Positions 8,645-18,157 of a stretch of 48,426 nucleotides of DNA are shown here, piece after piece. Numbering within the stretch: position 1 is the first letter of the stretch; each line of letters begins with the position of its first letter. Location: positions 1 to 48,426 of the forward strand of contig NZ_JACJRV010000053.1 of NCBI RefSeq assembly GCF_014697475.1. Reading direction: 5' to 3'. Made by a program: the position numbers and the translations under genes. This DNA comes from Nostoc sp. FACHB-152 (lineage in GTDB: Bacteria; Cyanobacteriota; Cyanobacteriia; Cyanobacteriales; Nostocaceae). Below the pieces are notes generated by a model, which saw nothing but the letters and a program-made list of their open reading frames with translations, was not told the origin of the DNA and made no database searches.

Positions 8645-8714
8645 AGCGATCGCTTTCCCTGTTTGTCCGTCAACTGTCGCTTGATAGTAGCACGGGTAAA
8701 AATACCAGTCAAAC

Positions 8715-8791
8715 ATACCCGATAAAAATTGTCGGGTATTTTGTGGCTGACTTCGTAAATACTTATTTTCATCAGTCTGAAAATAAGTATT
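8715..8791. promoter_or_regulatory. Two tandem hairpins upstream of thrC
   Basis: Two perfect inverted repeats lie 70-150 nt upstream of the chosen thrC start. ATACCCGA/TCGGGTAT (8715-8722 with 8732-8739) has a 9-nt loop. AATACTTATTTTCA/TGAAAATAAGTATT (8758-8771 with 8778-8791) has a 14-bp stem and 6-nt loop. They may be a structured 5' leader or operators of thrC, or a boundary element between thrC and the surface gene block. Confidence 0.55.
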
Positions 8792-9203
8792 ACTGAATCC
8801 TTATGTTTTTAGTATAAAAAAACAGAAAACTTTCTTAAGTACTTACGTATTAATATTTAGTTTTTGTAAGTATGAATTTTTGACATACCAGTACTCTAAC
8901 TGTTTTATAAACATATATACTTGATTTAACGTTGTTATTATTCTAATTTTGCTTTGTAACAACTAACTCATTGATATATCAGTAAATCAAACTGATTTAC
9001 CTAAAAGCGTTACACCATGTTTATACGTTTTTAGATGAAATCAATAGTATTCCGGAGTAATTAAAATTGCTTTGGAATTTTTTCGTCTTGCAAAAAAAAT
9101 AAGGCAATATACATCAAACCTGAATTTGAAAGATCAACTTATTACTTTGCATTGATGTTGAGTGAAATTAATCAGTCTGCACTACATAAAGCAACGGAAT
9201 TAA
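8792..9203 (+). promoter_or_regulatory. AT-rich upstream region of the surface-protein block, with adjacent palindromes
   Basis: About 410 bp without a gene. Two palindromes touch each other: TGATATATCA (8972-8981) and GTAAATCA-aac-TGATTTAC (8982-9000), about 200 bp before the first surface gene. Their position and symmetry fit a regulator-binding site, but no regulator is encoded nearby. I see no confident sigma-70 promoter. Confidence 0.4.
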
Positions 9204-11762
9204 ATGAAATCTCGTTATAGTTACAAAATTAATAAGACTAAAAATCGTGTATTTTATCGAAATTTAATAGCAATAGCCATACTATCTAACGGCTGGTTTC
9301 AATTTCTCCAACCAGTCTTAGCTCAGACTACATCTACAGCTGCCGGTACAGCTATCAACAACCAAGCGACAGCCACCTACGAAGATCCTAACAATCCAAA
9401 CGTACCAATTAATAGTACTTCTAACACTGTAACTGTCACCATTGCGGAAGTAGCTGGTATTTCTCTTGTAGCTGGTACACCCGTAGACAACAACGGTGGA
9501 AATCTTCAAGCAGGTGATCTCGTATATTTTCCTTTTACTATCACTAACGTTGGTAACGACCCAACCCGTTTTCAAATTCCTACCCAGGCTGGGATTACCG
9601 GCCCAGGCACAATAGGCACATTACAATACAATAACAACGGAACATGGACAGATGTTCCTGCTGGGGGCTTCACTACATCTTCTATACCTGTTAATGGTAC
9701 GGTTCAAGTAAGAGTCCCCGTAACAATCAATTCAGGTGTAACATCTGGTCAACAGATTAAAGTTACTTTAGGAGAAACTAACCCGACTGAGACTGCAAGC
9801 AACTCTCCAAGAGCAGGATCTGTTAATGATACTAGAGATGTTTACACTGTTGATAATCCTGATGGTACATCTGGAGAAGTGGCAGGTACACCTGTTAACG
9901 GTGTAGTAGAAGGTAGTACCTCAGCGACAATAACTATTGATCCAAAATATTATTCTTTGGCTACGATACTCAAAACTCGTGGCGTTTATAGCAATAACAA
10001 TACATCAGCAGACATCACAGACGATACCATCAACTACAACTTGAGTTTGCGTGTAGAGTCTACTGACGTTACAGGACAAAGCATCACGCCTTCGCCTTTA
10101 GCAGGTTCTAGCTTACCTGGTATTCCTGGCACAAATATCTTAGTTTCCGATGCTATTCCACTTGGGACACAACTAGCAGCAGCACCAACACCTCCCACTG
10201 GTTGGCAAGTCGTTTACTCCACTACTGCTGTCAGCACATCTGCAAATGCAGCCACTTGGACAACCACGCAACCAGCAGATTTATCTACAGTTACTCGTGT
10301 TGGTTTTATTAAACCAACTATAGATGGTGATGCGGCAACATACCTACCTGCTGATGGACAACTGACGCAATTTTCTATTCAGGTAAAAATCAGAACAGGA
10401 CAGACTGCACCTTTAACCATAGCTAATATCGCTCAGGTATTCGGTAAAACACCACAAACAAATACTCCTGTACTTGATGAGTCGGGTGATGCAAATCCCA
10501 GCAACTTTGACGGGACTCCTGGTAACATGACACCTCCGCCCGATACAGATACTAATGGGGATAACGTACCAGATCAGTTACCGCGCACTGTGCCAGATGG
10601 TTATATCAACGACCCGACTGATCTTAATACAACAGGAACTGATACTGCTGGGAATAATACGGGTGATACGAATAACTCAACAGCAAACCAAGGTGGTGAA
10701 GCTAACGTATTTACAATCAGCTTGTTCTCACTCCTGAACGGGCCAAATGGTTTTCCTAGCGCAGTTGGGCCAACAAATAATAATGATGACTTTACTAATA
10801 AGTCTAGCAATGTACCGGCTAATACTACTCCGGGTTCAACATTTGATCCAAACGTAGTGAGTTTTAGTAATACTGTTAGCAATACAGGTAATCAAGCAGC
10901 TAATATCTCATTACTACCCACGCCACCAGCTAACACAGCTGATCTGCCTACAGGCACCATCGTGACAGTATCTTATAACAACGGTACTACGACAATATCA
11001 GCTACTTATACATACAACGGCACAACTTTTGCATTCACTAGTGGTACTGGTACTGTAGGAGGCAACCCAATTAGTGCAACAAACCCCATACGTATTGATG
11101 GAGTAGCTTCAAATGGTACAGCTAACTATACTGTCGTCGTTGATTTACCTGCTGGTACTCCACTTTCAACAGATACTAATATTCAACGTGGCTTCCCTGT
11201 CCCAATCACCGCATTCATTGATGGTAATAGCAATGGTTTGCTAGATGATGGAGTCACAAACATCTCTATTGATCGCGTGTATACTGGCTATTTGCAACTG
11301 ATAAAACAGTCACGGATTTTATTAGGAACTGGGCCAGCAGTTCAAGGTACTGATGGCACTTTGAGTACTACACCAAAAAAACCTGCACCAGGAAACATTA
11401 TTGAGTACGTTATCCAGTACAAAAATATTTCTGAATCACAACCAGCAAGTGGTAACAATAATGTGATTTTGAATGCAGGCAGTGTAGTAATAACTGAAGA
11501 CGGTACTGTAGCTCCTAATAACTGGGCGAAAGATAATACACCTACCAATAATGTAATTGATACGAGCCATGTTGCTAATTCGGCTCAAGATTCTGGAGGA
11601 ACAATCACATTCTTTAGTGGTGATCCTGCTACAACTCCTGCTACTAATGCCACTAGCGGTACTACTGCGACCACTGATGTCACTAAATATGTAGATACTT
11701 TGACTAATCCGGTTGCTCCTGGTGAGTCAGGAACATTTACCTTCCAACGCAAGGTTAACTAA
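9204..11762 (+). CDS. Secreted DUF11-type repeat surface protein
   Basis: An 852-residue secreted protein. A signal peptide spans residues 1-40 (hydrophobic NLIAIAILSNGWFQFLQPVLA, cleavage likely at VLA-QTT). The mature part is rich in Thr, Asn, Gly and Pro and low in charge. It begins with INNQATATYEDPNNPN, a motif shared with the gene at 12521, and contains Ig-like beta-sandwich modules of the DUF11 kind, for example AGDLVYFPFTITNVGND (about residues 102-118) and PGNIIEYVIQYKN (about 730). An Asp/Asn-rich stretch near residues 430-495 (DTDTNGDNVPDQLP) looks like calcium-binding repeats. No LPXTG, PEP-CTERM or membrane anchor is seen at the C-terminus. Probably exported and attached to the envelope; its partner may be the predicted outer-membrane protein of the same block. 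Confidence 0.8.
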   Translation: MKSRYSYKINKTKNRVFYRNLIAIAILSNGWFQFLQPVLAQTTSTAAGTAINNQATATYEDPNNPNVPINSTSNTVTVTIAEVAGISLVAGTPVDNNGGNLQAGDLVYFPFTITNVGNDPTRFQIPTQAGITGPGTIGTLQYNNNGTWTDVPAGGFTTSSIPVNGTVQVRVPVTINSGVTSGQQIKVTLGETNPTETASNSPRAGSVNDTRDVYTVDNPDGTSGEVAGTPVNGVVEGSTSATITIDPKYYSLATILKTRGVYSNNNTSADITDDTINYNLSLRVESTDVTGQSITPSPLAGSSLPGIPGTNILVSDAIPLGTQLAAAPTPPTGWQVVYSTTAVSTSANAATWTTTQPADLSTVTRVGFIKPTIDGDAATYLPADGQLTQFSIQVKIRTGQTAPLTIANIAQVFGKTPQTNTPVLDESGDANPSNFDGTPGNMTPPPDTDTNGDNVPDQLPRTVPDGYINDPTDLNTTGTDTAGNNTGDTNNSTANQGGEANVFTISLFSLLNGPNGFPSAVGPTNNNDDFTNKSSNVPANTTPGSTFDPNVVSFSNTVSNTGNQAANISLLPTPPANTADLPTGTIVTVSYNNGTTTISATYTYNGTTFAFTSGTGTVGGNPISATNPIRIDGVASNGTANYTVVVDLPAGTPLSTDTNIQRGFPVPITAFIDGNSNGLLDDGVTNISIDRVYTGYLQLIKQSRILLGTGPAVQGTDGTLSTTPKKPAPGNIIEYVIQYKNISESQPASGNNNVILNAGSVVITEDGTVAPNNWAKDNTPTNNVIDTSHVANSAQDSGGTITFFSGDPATTPATNATSGTTATTDVTKYVDTLTNPVAPGESGTFTFQRKVN

Positions 11763-11777
11763 AAGTAATTTATTAGG

Positions 11778-12350
11778 GTGATAAAAATGAAACAGCTTTT
11801 GATAACTGGAATAGGAACAATTTTAATCCTGGGAACCGCTTCATTTATTACTTATTTACCAGGGGTAATTCATGGATTACAATCTAACAGCGCAGTTGCA
11901 CAAAATACTCAAAATAAACAGGCTTTAAAGCTAATTTTAACAGCAGAAAAGCAAGTTTTGCTCAAAGATAAACAAGGTAAGCAAAAAGTTATATGGCAAG
12001 CCTTGAAAGATAAACAAATTGTCAAACCAGGAGATATATTACGTTATACGTTAACTGGAGAAAACACAAGCGATCGCCCTTTGAAAAACATCATTCTCAA
12101 TCAACCGATTTCCCAAGGTATGATTTATATTTTGAAATCTGCCAATTTTATAGGTAATGCCAAAATTACTTATAGCATTGATGGCGGACAGAGTTTTTCA
12201 GAAAATCCCACTATTAAAATTCCTCTACCTAATGGCAATGTAGAAACTAAATCTGCACCTGCAAGCGCTTATACTTCTATTCGTTTTTATACCCCAAATG
12301 TAGCAGCAAAAACTACAGTCAAAGCGACTTATCAAACTCAAGTACGTTGA
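11778..12350 (+). CDS. Small secreted DUF11-like protein
   Basis: A 190-residue protein with a signal peptide (hydrophobic LLITGIGTILILGTASFITYL, cleavage probably after AVA). The single folded unit carries VKPGDILRYTLTGENTSDRPLKNIILNQPI and SIRFYTPNVAAKTTVKATYQTQV, the pattern of one DUF11-like beta-sandwich. It starts 15 bp after the preceding stop and is followed by a terminator-like hairpin, so it forms a two-gene unit with the 852-residue protein. A minor subunit or cap of a surface fibre is possible, but that is inference. Confidence 0.75.
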   Translation: MIKMKQLLITGIGTILILGTASFITYLPGVIHGLQSNSAVAQNTQNKQALKLILTAEKQVLLKDKQGKQKVIWQALKDKQIVKPGDILRYTLTGENTSDRPLKNIILNQPISQGMIYILKSANFIGNAKITYSIDGGQSFSENPTIKIPLPNGNVETKSAPASAYTSIRFYTPNVAAKTTVKATYQTQVR

Positions 12351-12365
12351 AAAATCAATATAAAG

Positions 12366-12408
12366 AAGGATAAATCCTGAAACTCATATTTCAATATCAT
12401 CCTTTTTT
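12366..12408 (+). terminator. Nested hairpin with U-run after the first two surface genes
   Basis: AAGGAT (12366-12371) pairs with ATCCTT (12399-12404), enclosing a second stem TGAAA/TTTCA, and ends in six T residues. It begins 16 nt after the stop codon. Confidence 0.55.
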
Positions 12409-12520
12409 AGCCAACTTATTTCCTAAATCCAATTATTTTATTAAACAGATAAATCTTTAGTGATCAAAATTTAATGAAATTGAAAAATGTTTGTTTCCTA
12501 CATAAAAAATATATAAATAA

Positions 12521-14038
12521 ATGAATGTCTTGATTATTTATAAAAAAGCAAAGCAGACTATCTTTAGGAGTATTTGGTATAAGCAGTTAGCTACCACTCT
12601 TGTATTAGGAAGCTTTATAACAACAGGATTACAGCTAAAATTAACAGCACAAGAAGCCCCAACTATTATTACTAATCAAGCTAGTTATACTTATACTGAT
12701 CCAAATAGTAGTTATAAATACCAAGGAATTTCTAGCCAACTACAACTAGTACCCGCTCCATTAATTAGTAAATTAGGAAAAATTTTAGGTTGTGCTGGTA
12801 CAATCTTACCCGACTATACAGGTGTCTCTGTAGGACTATATGAAACTAATATCAATGATCCCACAGGAACAGAATTAGGAAAGTTAGTTGCCTTAACTCG
12901 TACAGAACTACCAGATACGCCTAATAATAAAGTTCCGCAAGGAACTGCACCAAATATCGAAAATTCTAACCCTTATTTTCTGAGTAACAACCCAGCAGGT
13001 GTTTATAATTTTCTGCTTGATGCGAATAGAGGACAAACTACCTCAGGTAAAACTTATATTTTGGTAGTCTATTCTCCACCAAATTCTATATACCAACAAA
13101 GACGGGTAAAAATTCAGATTGTTGGCAATGACCAAACTAATAACAGTGTGAAGTATATAGCTTCCTCTTTAGATGGGCAACCTTTAAATAGTACAGGTGC
13201 AACTACAGTAGAGGATACATTGTTTGCTATTTCTAACGGGGAAAGACCACAACTTAACTTATTGAGTTTGGCATTTACGACCAATTTGTGTCAGGCGCGG
13301 CAATTGCAGATTATCAAAACAGGCGATCGGGCTACAGCCGAACCAGGAGATACAGCTATTTACCGCATATCAGTGCGAAATTTGACTGATATTGGTCTAA
13401 AGAACACAGTTGTTACAGATAACTTGCCTCTGGGTTTCCAATTTATACCTAAATCGGTGCGTGGAGAGTTAGAAGGTCAAGCTATCAACATTACCACCGA
13501 TCGCAATGGCAATACAATTACTTTCCGTACAGATGCGACTATCCCACCAGAAAAAATTCTGAATATTGCCTACGCTGCACAATTAACACCTGATGCACTG
13601 CGCGGTAATGGTCGTAATAGTGCGATCGCTAATGCACTCAGAATTGACAACCGTCTCAGCACTAAAGATGGCCCTGCCACTCACCAATTATTGATTCGTC
13701 CTGGAATTGTCGCTGACTGCGGCACAATTATCGGTCGTGTGTTTGAAGATAAAAACTTCGACGGTGAACAGCAAACTGGTGAACCCGGAATAGCGAATGC
13801 AGTAATTTTCCTGGAAGACGGTAATCGCATTACTACAGATCCTAACGGCTTGTTTTCTGTCGCTAATGTTCTACCCGGAAGCCATAGCGGTGTCCTCGAC
13901 CTCAGCAGCATCCCTGGCTACACCCTAGCGCCCAACCGTAAATTCCGAGAACGCAATAGCCAATCTCGTTGGGTACGTCTTGAACCAGGCGGCTTAGTCA
14001 GAATGAACTTTGCTGTCACCCCCAGCAGGAGTAAATAA
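12521..14038 (+). CDS. Secreted DUF11 plus SdrD/CnaB-like protein
   Basis: A 505-residue secreted protein. After an N-terminal hydrophobic signal (LATTLVLGSFITTGLQLKLTA) comes IITNQASYTYTDPNSSY, matching the NQATATYEDP start of the gene at 9204. Middle region: about 170 residues with Tyr-, Thr- and Asn-rich strands and Cys residues. Residues about 265-365 are a DUF11 module (GDTAIYRISVRNLTDIGLKNTVVTD...PLGF). Residues about 395-500 are an SdrD-B/carboxypeptidase-regulatory-like fold (GRVFEDKNFDGEQQTGEPGI, then PNGLFSVANVLPGSH). The stop lies 3 bp before the start of the large predicted barrel gene, so the two products are very likely made together. Likely role: an envelope-exposed partner of that outer-membrane protein. 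Confidence 0.8.
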   Translation: MNVLIIYKKAKQTIFRSIWYKQLATTLVLGSFITTGLQLKLTAQEAPTIITNQASYTYTDPNSSYKYQGISSQLQLVPAPLISKLGKILGCAGTILPDYTGVSVGLYETNINDPTGTELGKLVALTRTELPDTPNNKVPQGTAPNIENSNPYFLSNNPAGVYNFLLDANRGQTTSGKTYILVVYSPPNSIYQQRRVKIQIVGNDQTNNSVKYIASSLDGQPLNSTGATTVEDTLFAISNGERPQLNLLSLAFTTNLCQARQLQIIKTGDRATAEPGDTAIYRISVRNLTDIGLKNTVVTDNLPLGFQFIPKSVRGELEGQAINITTDRNGNTITFRTDATIPPEKILNIAYAAQLTPDALRGNGRNSAIANALRIDNRLSTKDGPATHQLLIRPGIVADCGTIIGRVFEDKNFDGEQQTGEPGIANAVIFLEDGNRITTDPNGLFSVANVLPGSHSGVLDLSSIPGYTLAPNRKFRERNSQSRWVRLEPGGLVRMNFAVTPSRSK

Positions 14039-14041
14039 AGT

Positions 14042-17000
14042 ATGAAACTTAAACTGCACAGTGCAACTATCTTTAATCTCAGGCTGATGGGTGCTGTAGC
14101 AGGTACAATCAGCTTTGTGGTCTATCCAACTGTAGTGAAAGCAGAAGCATTCATTCCTGAACCAGAAAATATTGTTCAGGAGGATTTTCAGGCTTCTACC
14201 TTGGATATTGCCCAATCTGAAACTGAGCAAAAGCTTTATCTATTTGATACATTTTTAAATGAGCCTTCTGTCAATACATCAACAGAAGCTCAAAAAGTAT
14301 ATGAAAAGGATTCTTCAGATTCGGATAATAGCAAACTCAATGTCGTTGAACCTCCCTTAACAAAAATCACCCTACAACCGTTCCAACCAGCAACTGATAT
14401 TCAATTGCCTAAAGGGTTACAGAAAATTTCCGCCTCTGTAGACAATCAGCAAAAGCCTGCTTCGGTTCCTACAGCCATCAAAATTCTCAGCCCAGCTACT
14501 GATAGTGTAGTTGATGTGCCGGCGGCTAGTGTCAGTGTGCAATTTCCTAGTGGTAGCCCAGTAGAATTGCGGGTTAATGGTATTTTGGTAGACTCTTCTT
14601 TAATAGGAAGGACAGAAACTGATAGTAATACCAACTTAGTAACGCAGACATGGTACGGGGTTTCACTTAAAGAAGGAGAAAACCTCGTTTCTGCACAAGA
14701 GACAGGTAAAACAGAGTCATCTGTAACAGTACGGATATTAGTGCGGAGTGCGCCAACAAAACTCACGGTAGAAACAGTAGAGTCCCGTATTCCTGCTGAT
14801 GGACGTTCGACTGCAACTGTGAGGGGTCAGTTAATTGATAAGAATGGCAATCTGTCTAACCACGATGCTGTTGTGACTCTGATACCTACTGCTGGAGAGT
14901 TTGTTGAGAAAGATTTCAAACCTGATGAACCGGGATTTCAGGTAGAAGCCAAAGCTGGAGAATTTACAGCAACATTACGATCGCAGTTGCAAGCGCAAAC
15001 AGTGAGAATACGCGCCCTAGCGAATAATTTAGAAGCATTTACTCAATTCCAGTTTGAAACAGCGTTGCGTCCTAGTCTATTGACTGGTGTTGTAGATGTA
15101 CGTCTGGGTGCTAGAGGTACAGATTATTACAGTAGTTTTCGAGATTTTATCCGTCCTGACAAAGATAAAAGCACTCAATTAGATTTTCACTCAGCTGTAT
15201 TTGCTACGGGTGCGTTAGGAGAATGGTTGTTTACAGGTGCATATAACAGTTCACGCAACCTTAACGAAGATTGTAACTGTGATAATCGCCTGTTTGGAAC
15301 CTACCAATTTAACGAGCAAAACTATCCAGTCTATGGTGATAGTTCCACAGTAGATGTTGTTGCACCTTCCATTGATAGTGTATTTTTGCGGTTTGAACGA
15401 ACCTCGAAAATTCCTAATGCTGCTCCTGATTATTTCATGTGGGGTGATTACAACACAGAAGAGTTTGCCCACACATCTCAGCAATATACTGCTATCACCC
15501 GTCAATTGCATGGCTTTAAAGCTAACTACAACTTAGGGAATCTGCAATTCACAGGTATTTATGGCAATCATCTAGAAGGATTTCAACGAGATACAATTGC
15601 GCCTGATGGTACCAGTGGTTATTACTTCCTCTCTCGAAGGCTATTGGTTCCTGGAAGTGAAAATGTCTTTGTTGAATTAGAAGAATTGAATCGTCCTGGT
15701 ACTGTACTGAATCGGAAACAACTGAATCGCGGCCCAGACTATGAAATCGACTATGATCGCGGTACGTTAATATTCCGCGAACCTATTCTGCGTACAGATA
15801 TAGATAGCACTGGACAAGTCTTAGTAAGACGTATTGTTGTTAGCTATCAATACGAAAGCCAAAACTCTGACAGCAATCTATACGCAAGTCGGTTGCAATA
15901 TAATCTCTCGCGTAGCTTGAACCAAGAAAGCTGGTTAGGTGCAACCTACGTCCAAGAAAATCAGGGGGCGCGTGACTTTCAACTTTACGGTGCAGATGCT
16001 CTGATTTCTTTAGGTTCTAATGGTAAGTTAATTGCTGAATATGCCCATTCTACGAATGATTCAGAAGTTATGGGTAAAGTCAGTGGTAGTGCTTACCGTT
16101 TGGAAGCTGATGGACAAATTACCAATGCTATTCAAGGACGTGCTTATTATCGTTTTGCAGATACAGGCTTTGCTAATAATGCCACAGTTAGCTTCGTCCC
16201 CGGACAAACCCGCTATGGAGCGCAATTAACAGGTAGACTTTCGACAACAACAAATCTCCGAGCGCAATACGACCACGAAGACAATTTTGGGATTGCGCCT
16301 CAACCTCTAGATACTTTTGAAGAGCTATTTGCACCACGTTCTGAAGCTATACCAGGGAGTAAAGTTGATAACTCTTTAACAACGATTTCAGCTGGGGTTC
16401 AACAACATTTAGGTAAGGCTACGGTTGACGTTGATTGGATTCATCGCCATCGAGAGGATAGGATTCCAATCAATGCTTTAACTAGTGATTCTAATCAATT
16501 GCGATCGCGTCTGGCTTTTCCTCTTGCCAAAAACCTGACCTTCGCAGCTCAAAATGAACTGACTCTATCTTCTAGTGCGGATGCTGTTTACCCAGACCGT
16601 ACTATCTTAGGACTAAATTGGGCTGCAATCCCTGGTGTGAATATCAGTCTCGCCCAACAGTTTTACAGTAGTGGTCAATTAAGTGGGAATTCGATCACCA
16701 GTTTAAGTATTAATGGTGAACACAAGCTCGGCACAGATACTACTTTGACCGCTCGTTACTCAATTTTAGGAGGTGCTAACGAACTCACCACTCAAGGAGC
16801 GATTGGTCTGAATAATAATTGGACAATAGCTTCTGGTTTACGGCTGAACCTTGCTTACGAACACGTATTTGGCAGCTTCTTTAATCGCACTGCAACAGGG
16901 CGACAATATGCCCAACCTTTTACAGTCAGTCAAGCCGCTTCATCTATTGGTTTTGAGAGTGGCGATAGTTACAGTGTGGGTTTAGAATACAGTGATAACC

Positions 17001-17713
17001 CTGAATTTCAAGCGAGTGCGCGTTATGAGCATCGCACCTCTGCTAGTGGTTCTAATACTGTAATTTCAGCAGCAGCAACCGGGAAAATTTCGCGCTCTAT
17101 TACTGCCTTAGCACGTTATCAACAGGCAAACTCTGCCAATCAAAAGCTAACAGGCTTGGGAGATACGGTAAACTTCAAGTTGGGTTTAGCCTACCGCGAC
17201 CCAAGCAATGATAAATTTAATGCTTTGCTACGTTATGAATACAGAGAAAATCCCGCAATCATTCCTGACACCCTTCTTTTAGGCAGTGGTACAGGTTCTC
17301 AAGACCATACCTTTGCTTTAGAAGCTATTTATGCGCCTAACTGGAAGTGGGAATTTTATGGCAAGTATGCCTTGCGTAATAGCACTTCTTACTTAGCTAA
17401 CGATTTGATAGGGACTAGTACCGTTAACTTAGGTCAACTTAGAGCTACCTATCGCTTGGGATACAAGATGGATGTAGTAGGAGAAGCACGTTGGATAGGA
17501 CAATCTGATTACAGCGAAACGGGCTTTGTTATCGAAACTGGTTATTATTTATCTCCTAATCTGCGCCTAGCTGCTGGATACGCCTTTGGCAATGTTGATG
17601 ACCGTGATTTTTCTGGTACACGTTCCGCAGGTGGGCCTTATTTAGGGTTGACGTTGAAACTCAACGAATTGTTTGACGGTTTTGGACAGCAAAAAATTCC
17701 ACCACCACGGTAG
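14042..17713 (+). CDS. Large Ig-domain plus predicted outer-membrane beta-barrel protein
   Basis: A 1,223-residue envelope protein with signal peptide (cleavage near VVKA-EAF). Residues about 35-145 are Pro/Thr/Ser-rich. Residues about 150-235 form an Ig-like domain (SVQFPSGSPVELRVNG...GENLVSAQE), and residues about 236-345 a Big-1/invasin-like domain (PTKLTVETVESRIPADG...). From residue 350 to the end there are many alternating amphipathic strands rich in Tyr, Gly, Asn and Arg. They include GPDYEIDYDRGTLIF (about 563-577) and a C-terminal run ending LGLTLKLNELFDGF, typical of an outer-membrane barrel. I infer that the barrel anchors or exports the neighbouring DUF11/SdrD proteins. No POTRA, TonB-box or plug domain is recognisable, so it is not an ordinary Omp85 or TonB receptor. 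Translational coupling with the upstream gene is likely. Confidence 0.75.
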   Translation: MKLKLHSATIFNLRLMGAVAGTISFVVYPTVVKAEAFIPEPENIVQEDFQASTLDIAQSETEQKLYLFDTFLNEPSVNTSTEAQKVYEKDSSDSDNSKLNVVEPPLTKITLQPFQPATDIQLPKGLQKISASVDNQQKPASVPTAIKILSPATDSVVDVPAASVSVQFPSGSPVELRVNGILVDSSLIGRTETDSNTNLVTQTWYGVSLKEGENLVSAQETGKTESSVTVRILVRSAPTKLTVETVESRIPADGRSTATVRGQLIDKNGNLSNHDAVVTLIPTAGEFVEKDFKPDEPGFQVEAKAGEFTATLRSQLQAQTVRIRALANNLEAFTQFQFETALRPSLLTGVVDVRLGARGTDYYSSFRDFIRPDKDKSTQLDFHSAVFATGALGEWLFTGAYNSSRNLNEDCNCDNRLFGTYQFNEQNYPVYGDSSTVDVVAPSIDSVFLRFERTSKIPNAAPDYFMWGDYNTEEFAHTSQQYTAITRQLHGFKANYNLGNLQFTGIYGNHLEGFQRDTIAPDGTSGYYFLSRRLLVPGSENVFVELEELNRPGTVLNRKQLNRGPDYEIDYDRGTLIFREPILRTDIDSTGQVLVRRIVVSYQYESQNSDSNLYASRLQYNLSRSLNQESWLGATYVQENQGARDFQLYGADALISLGSNGKLIAEYAHSTNDSEVMGKVSGSAYRLEADGQITNAIQGRAYYRFADTGFANNATVSFVPGQTRYGAQLTGRLSTTTNLRAQYDHEDNFGIAPQPLDTFEELFAPRSEAIPGSKVDNSLTTISAGVQQHLGKATVDVDWIHRHREDRIPINALTSDSNQLRSRLAFPLAKNLTFAAQNELTLSSSADAVYPDRTILGLNWAAIPGVNISLAQQFYSSGQLSGNSITSLSINGEHKLGTDTTLTARYSILGGANELTTQGAIGLNNNWTIASGLRLNLAYEHVFGSFFNRTATGRQYAQPFTVSQAASSIGFESGDSYSVGLEYSDNPEFQASARYEHRTSASGSNTVISAAATGKISRSITALARYQQANSANQKLTGLGDTVNFKLGLAYRDPSNDKFNALLRYEYRENPAIIPDTLLLGSGTGSQDHTFALEAIYAPNWKWEFYGKYALRNSTSYLANDLIGTSTVNLGQLRATYRLGYKMDVVGEARWIGQSDYSETGFVIETGYYLSPNLRLAAGYAFGNVDDRDFSGTRSAGGPYLGLTLKLNELFDGFGQQKIPPPR

Positions 17714-17759
17714 TAGAGACGTTGCATTTGTAGAGACGTTGCAATGCAACGTCTCTACA
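17713..17759. repeat. REP palindrome with an extra half copy
   Basis: A perfect 15-bp inverted repeat (arm TGTAGAGACGTTGCA) around a single A at 17729-17759, preceded by a direct half copy at 17713-17727. The identical core recurs at 18102-18127. It lies between the barrel gene and the transposase remnant, as expected for REP elements mobilised by RAYT proteins. Confidence 0.85.
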
Positions 17760-17788
17760 GGGTAGAAATTTTGGAAATTTGAATAACT

Positions 17789-18133
17789 ATGACACAGCCA
17801 AAATTTAAGGGTAAATACCGAGTCGAGTCCACTCGTTTAATGAATCGTAATTATGCTGCAAATGGTTGGTATTTTGTCACCGTTTGTACAGGCGATCGCA
17901 ACCCTTTTTTTGGGAATGTTAATAATAGTCAAGTCCAACTATCCGCAATTGGCGAAATAGCTCAAAATTTTTGGGCAGATATTCCCAATCATTTCGATTA
18001 CACATACATTGATACCTACGTCATTATGCCTAATCACGTACACGGCATCATTATTATTGACCGACCCAACCAAATCAACGAAAATACGCCACCCGAAAAT
18101 CTAGAGACGTTGCATTGCAACGTCTCTTTGTGA
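17789..18133 (+). pseudogene. Truncated REP-associated tyrosine transposase (RAYT, Y1/HUH family)
   Basis: A 114-residue N-terminal part of a single-stranded DNA transposase of the IS200/IS605-like RAYT group. The family start (RLMNRNYAANGWYFVTVCTGDR) and the metal-binding HUH motif MPNHVHGIIII (His83, His85) are intact. Family members continue for another 70-100 residues to a motif of the type WQRNYYEHIIR containing the nucleophilic tyrosine. Here the frame runs into a REP palindrome (18102-18127) that supplies the last residues (ETLHCNVSL) and a stop, and the next gene begins 25 bp later. Without the tyrosine it cannot be catalytic, so this is a remnant. It splits the surface-protein block. 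Confidence 0.85.
18102..18127. repeat. REP palindrome inside the RAYT 3' end
   Basis: Arms AGAGACGTTGCA/TGCAACGTCTCT around one T, the same core as the element at 17729-17759. It forms the final codons of the truncated transposase. Confidence 0.85.
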
Positions 18134-18157
18134 TCGTACAAATTATAAAAAATATTT

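Noticed and set aside
8645-8716. Longer threonine synthase start
   Set aside because: The additional 24 residues do not look like this family and would include a HIP1 site and part of an upstream hairpin.
10601-10882. Minus-strand frame inside the 9204 surface gene
   Set aside because: A shadow of a low-complexity Thr/Asn-rich gene; no sign of coding.
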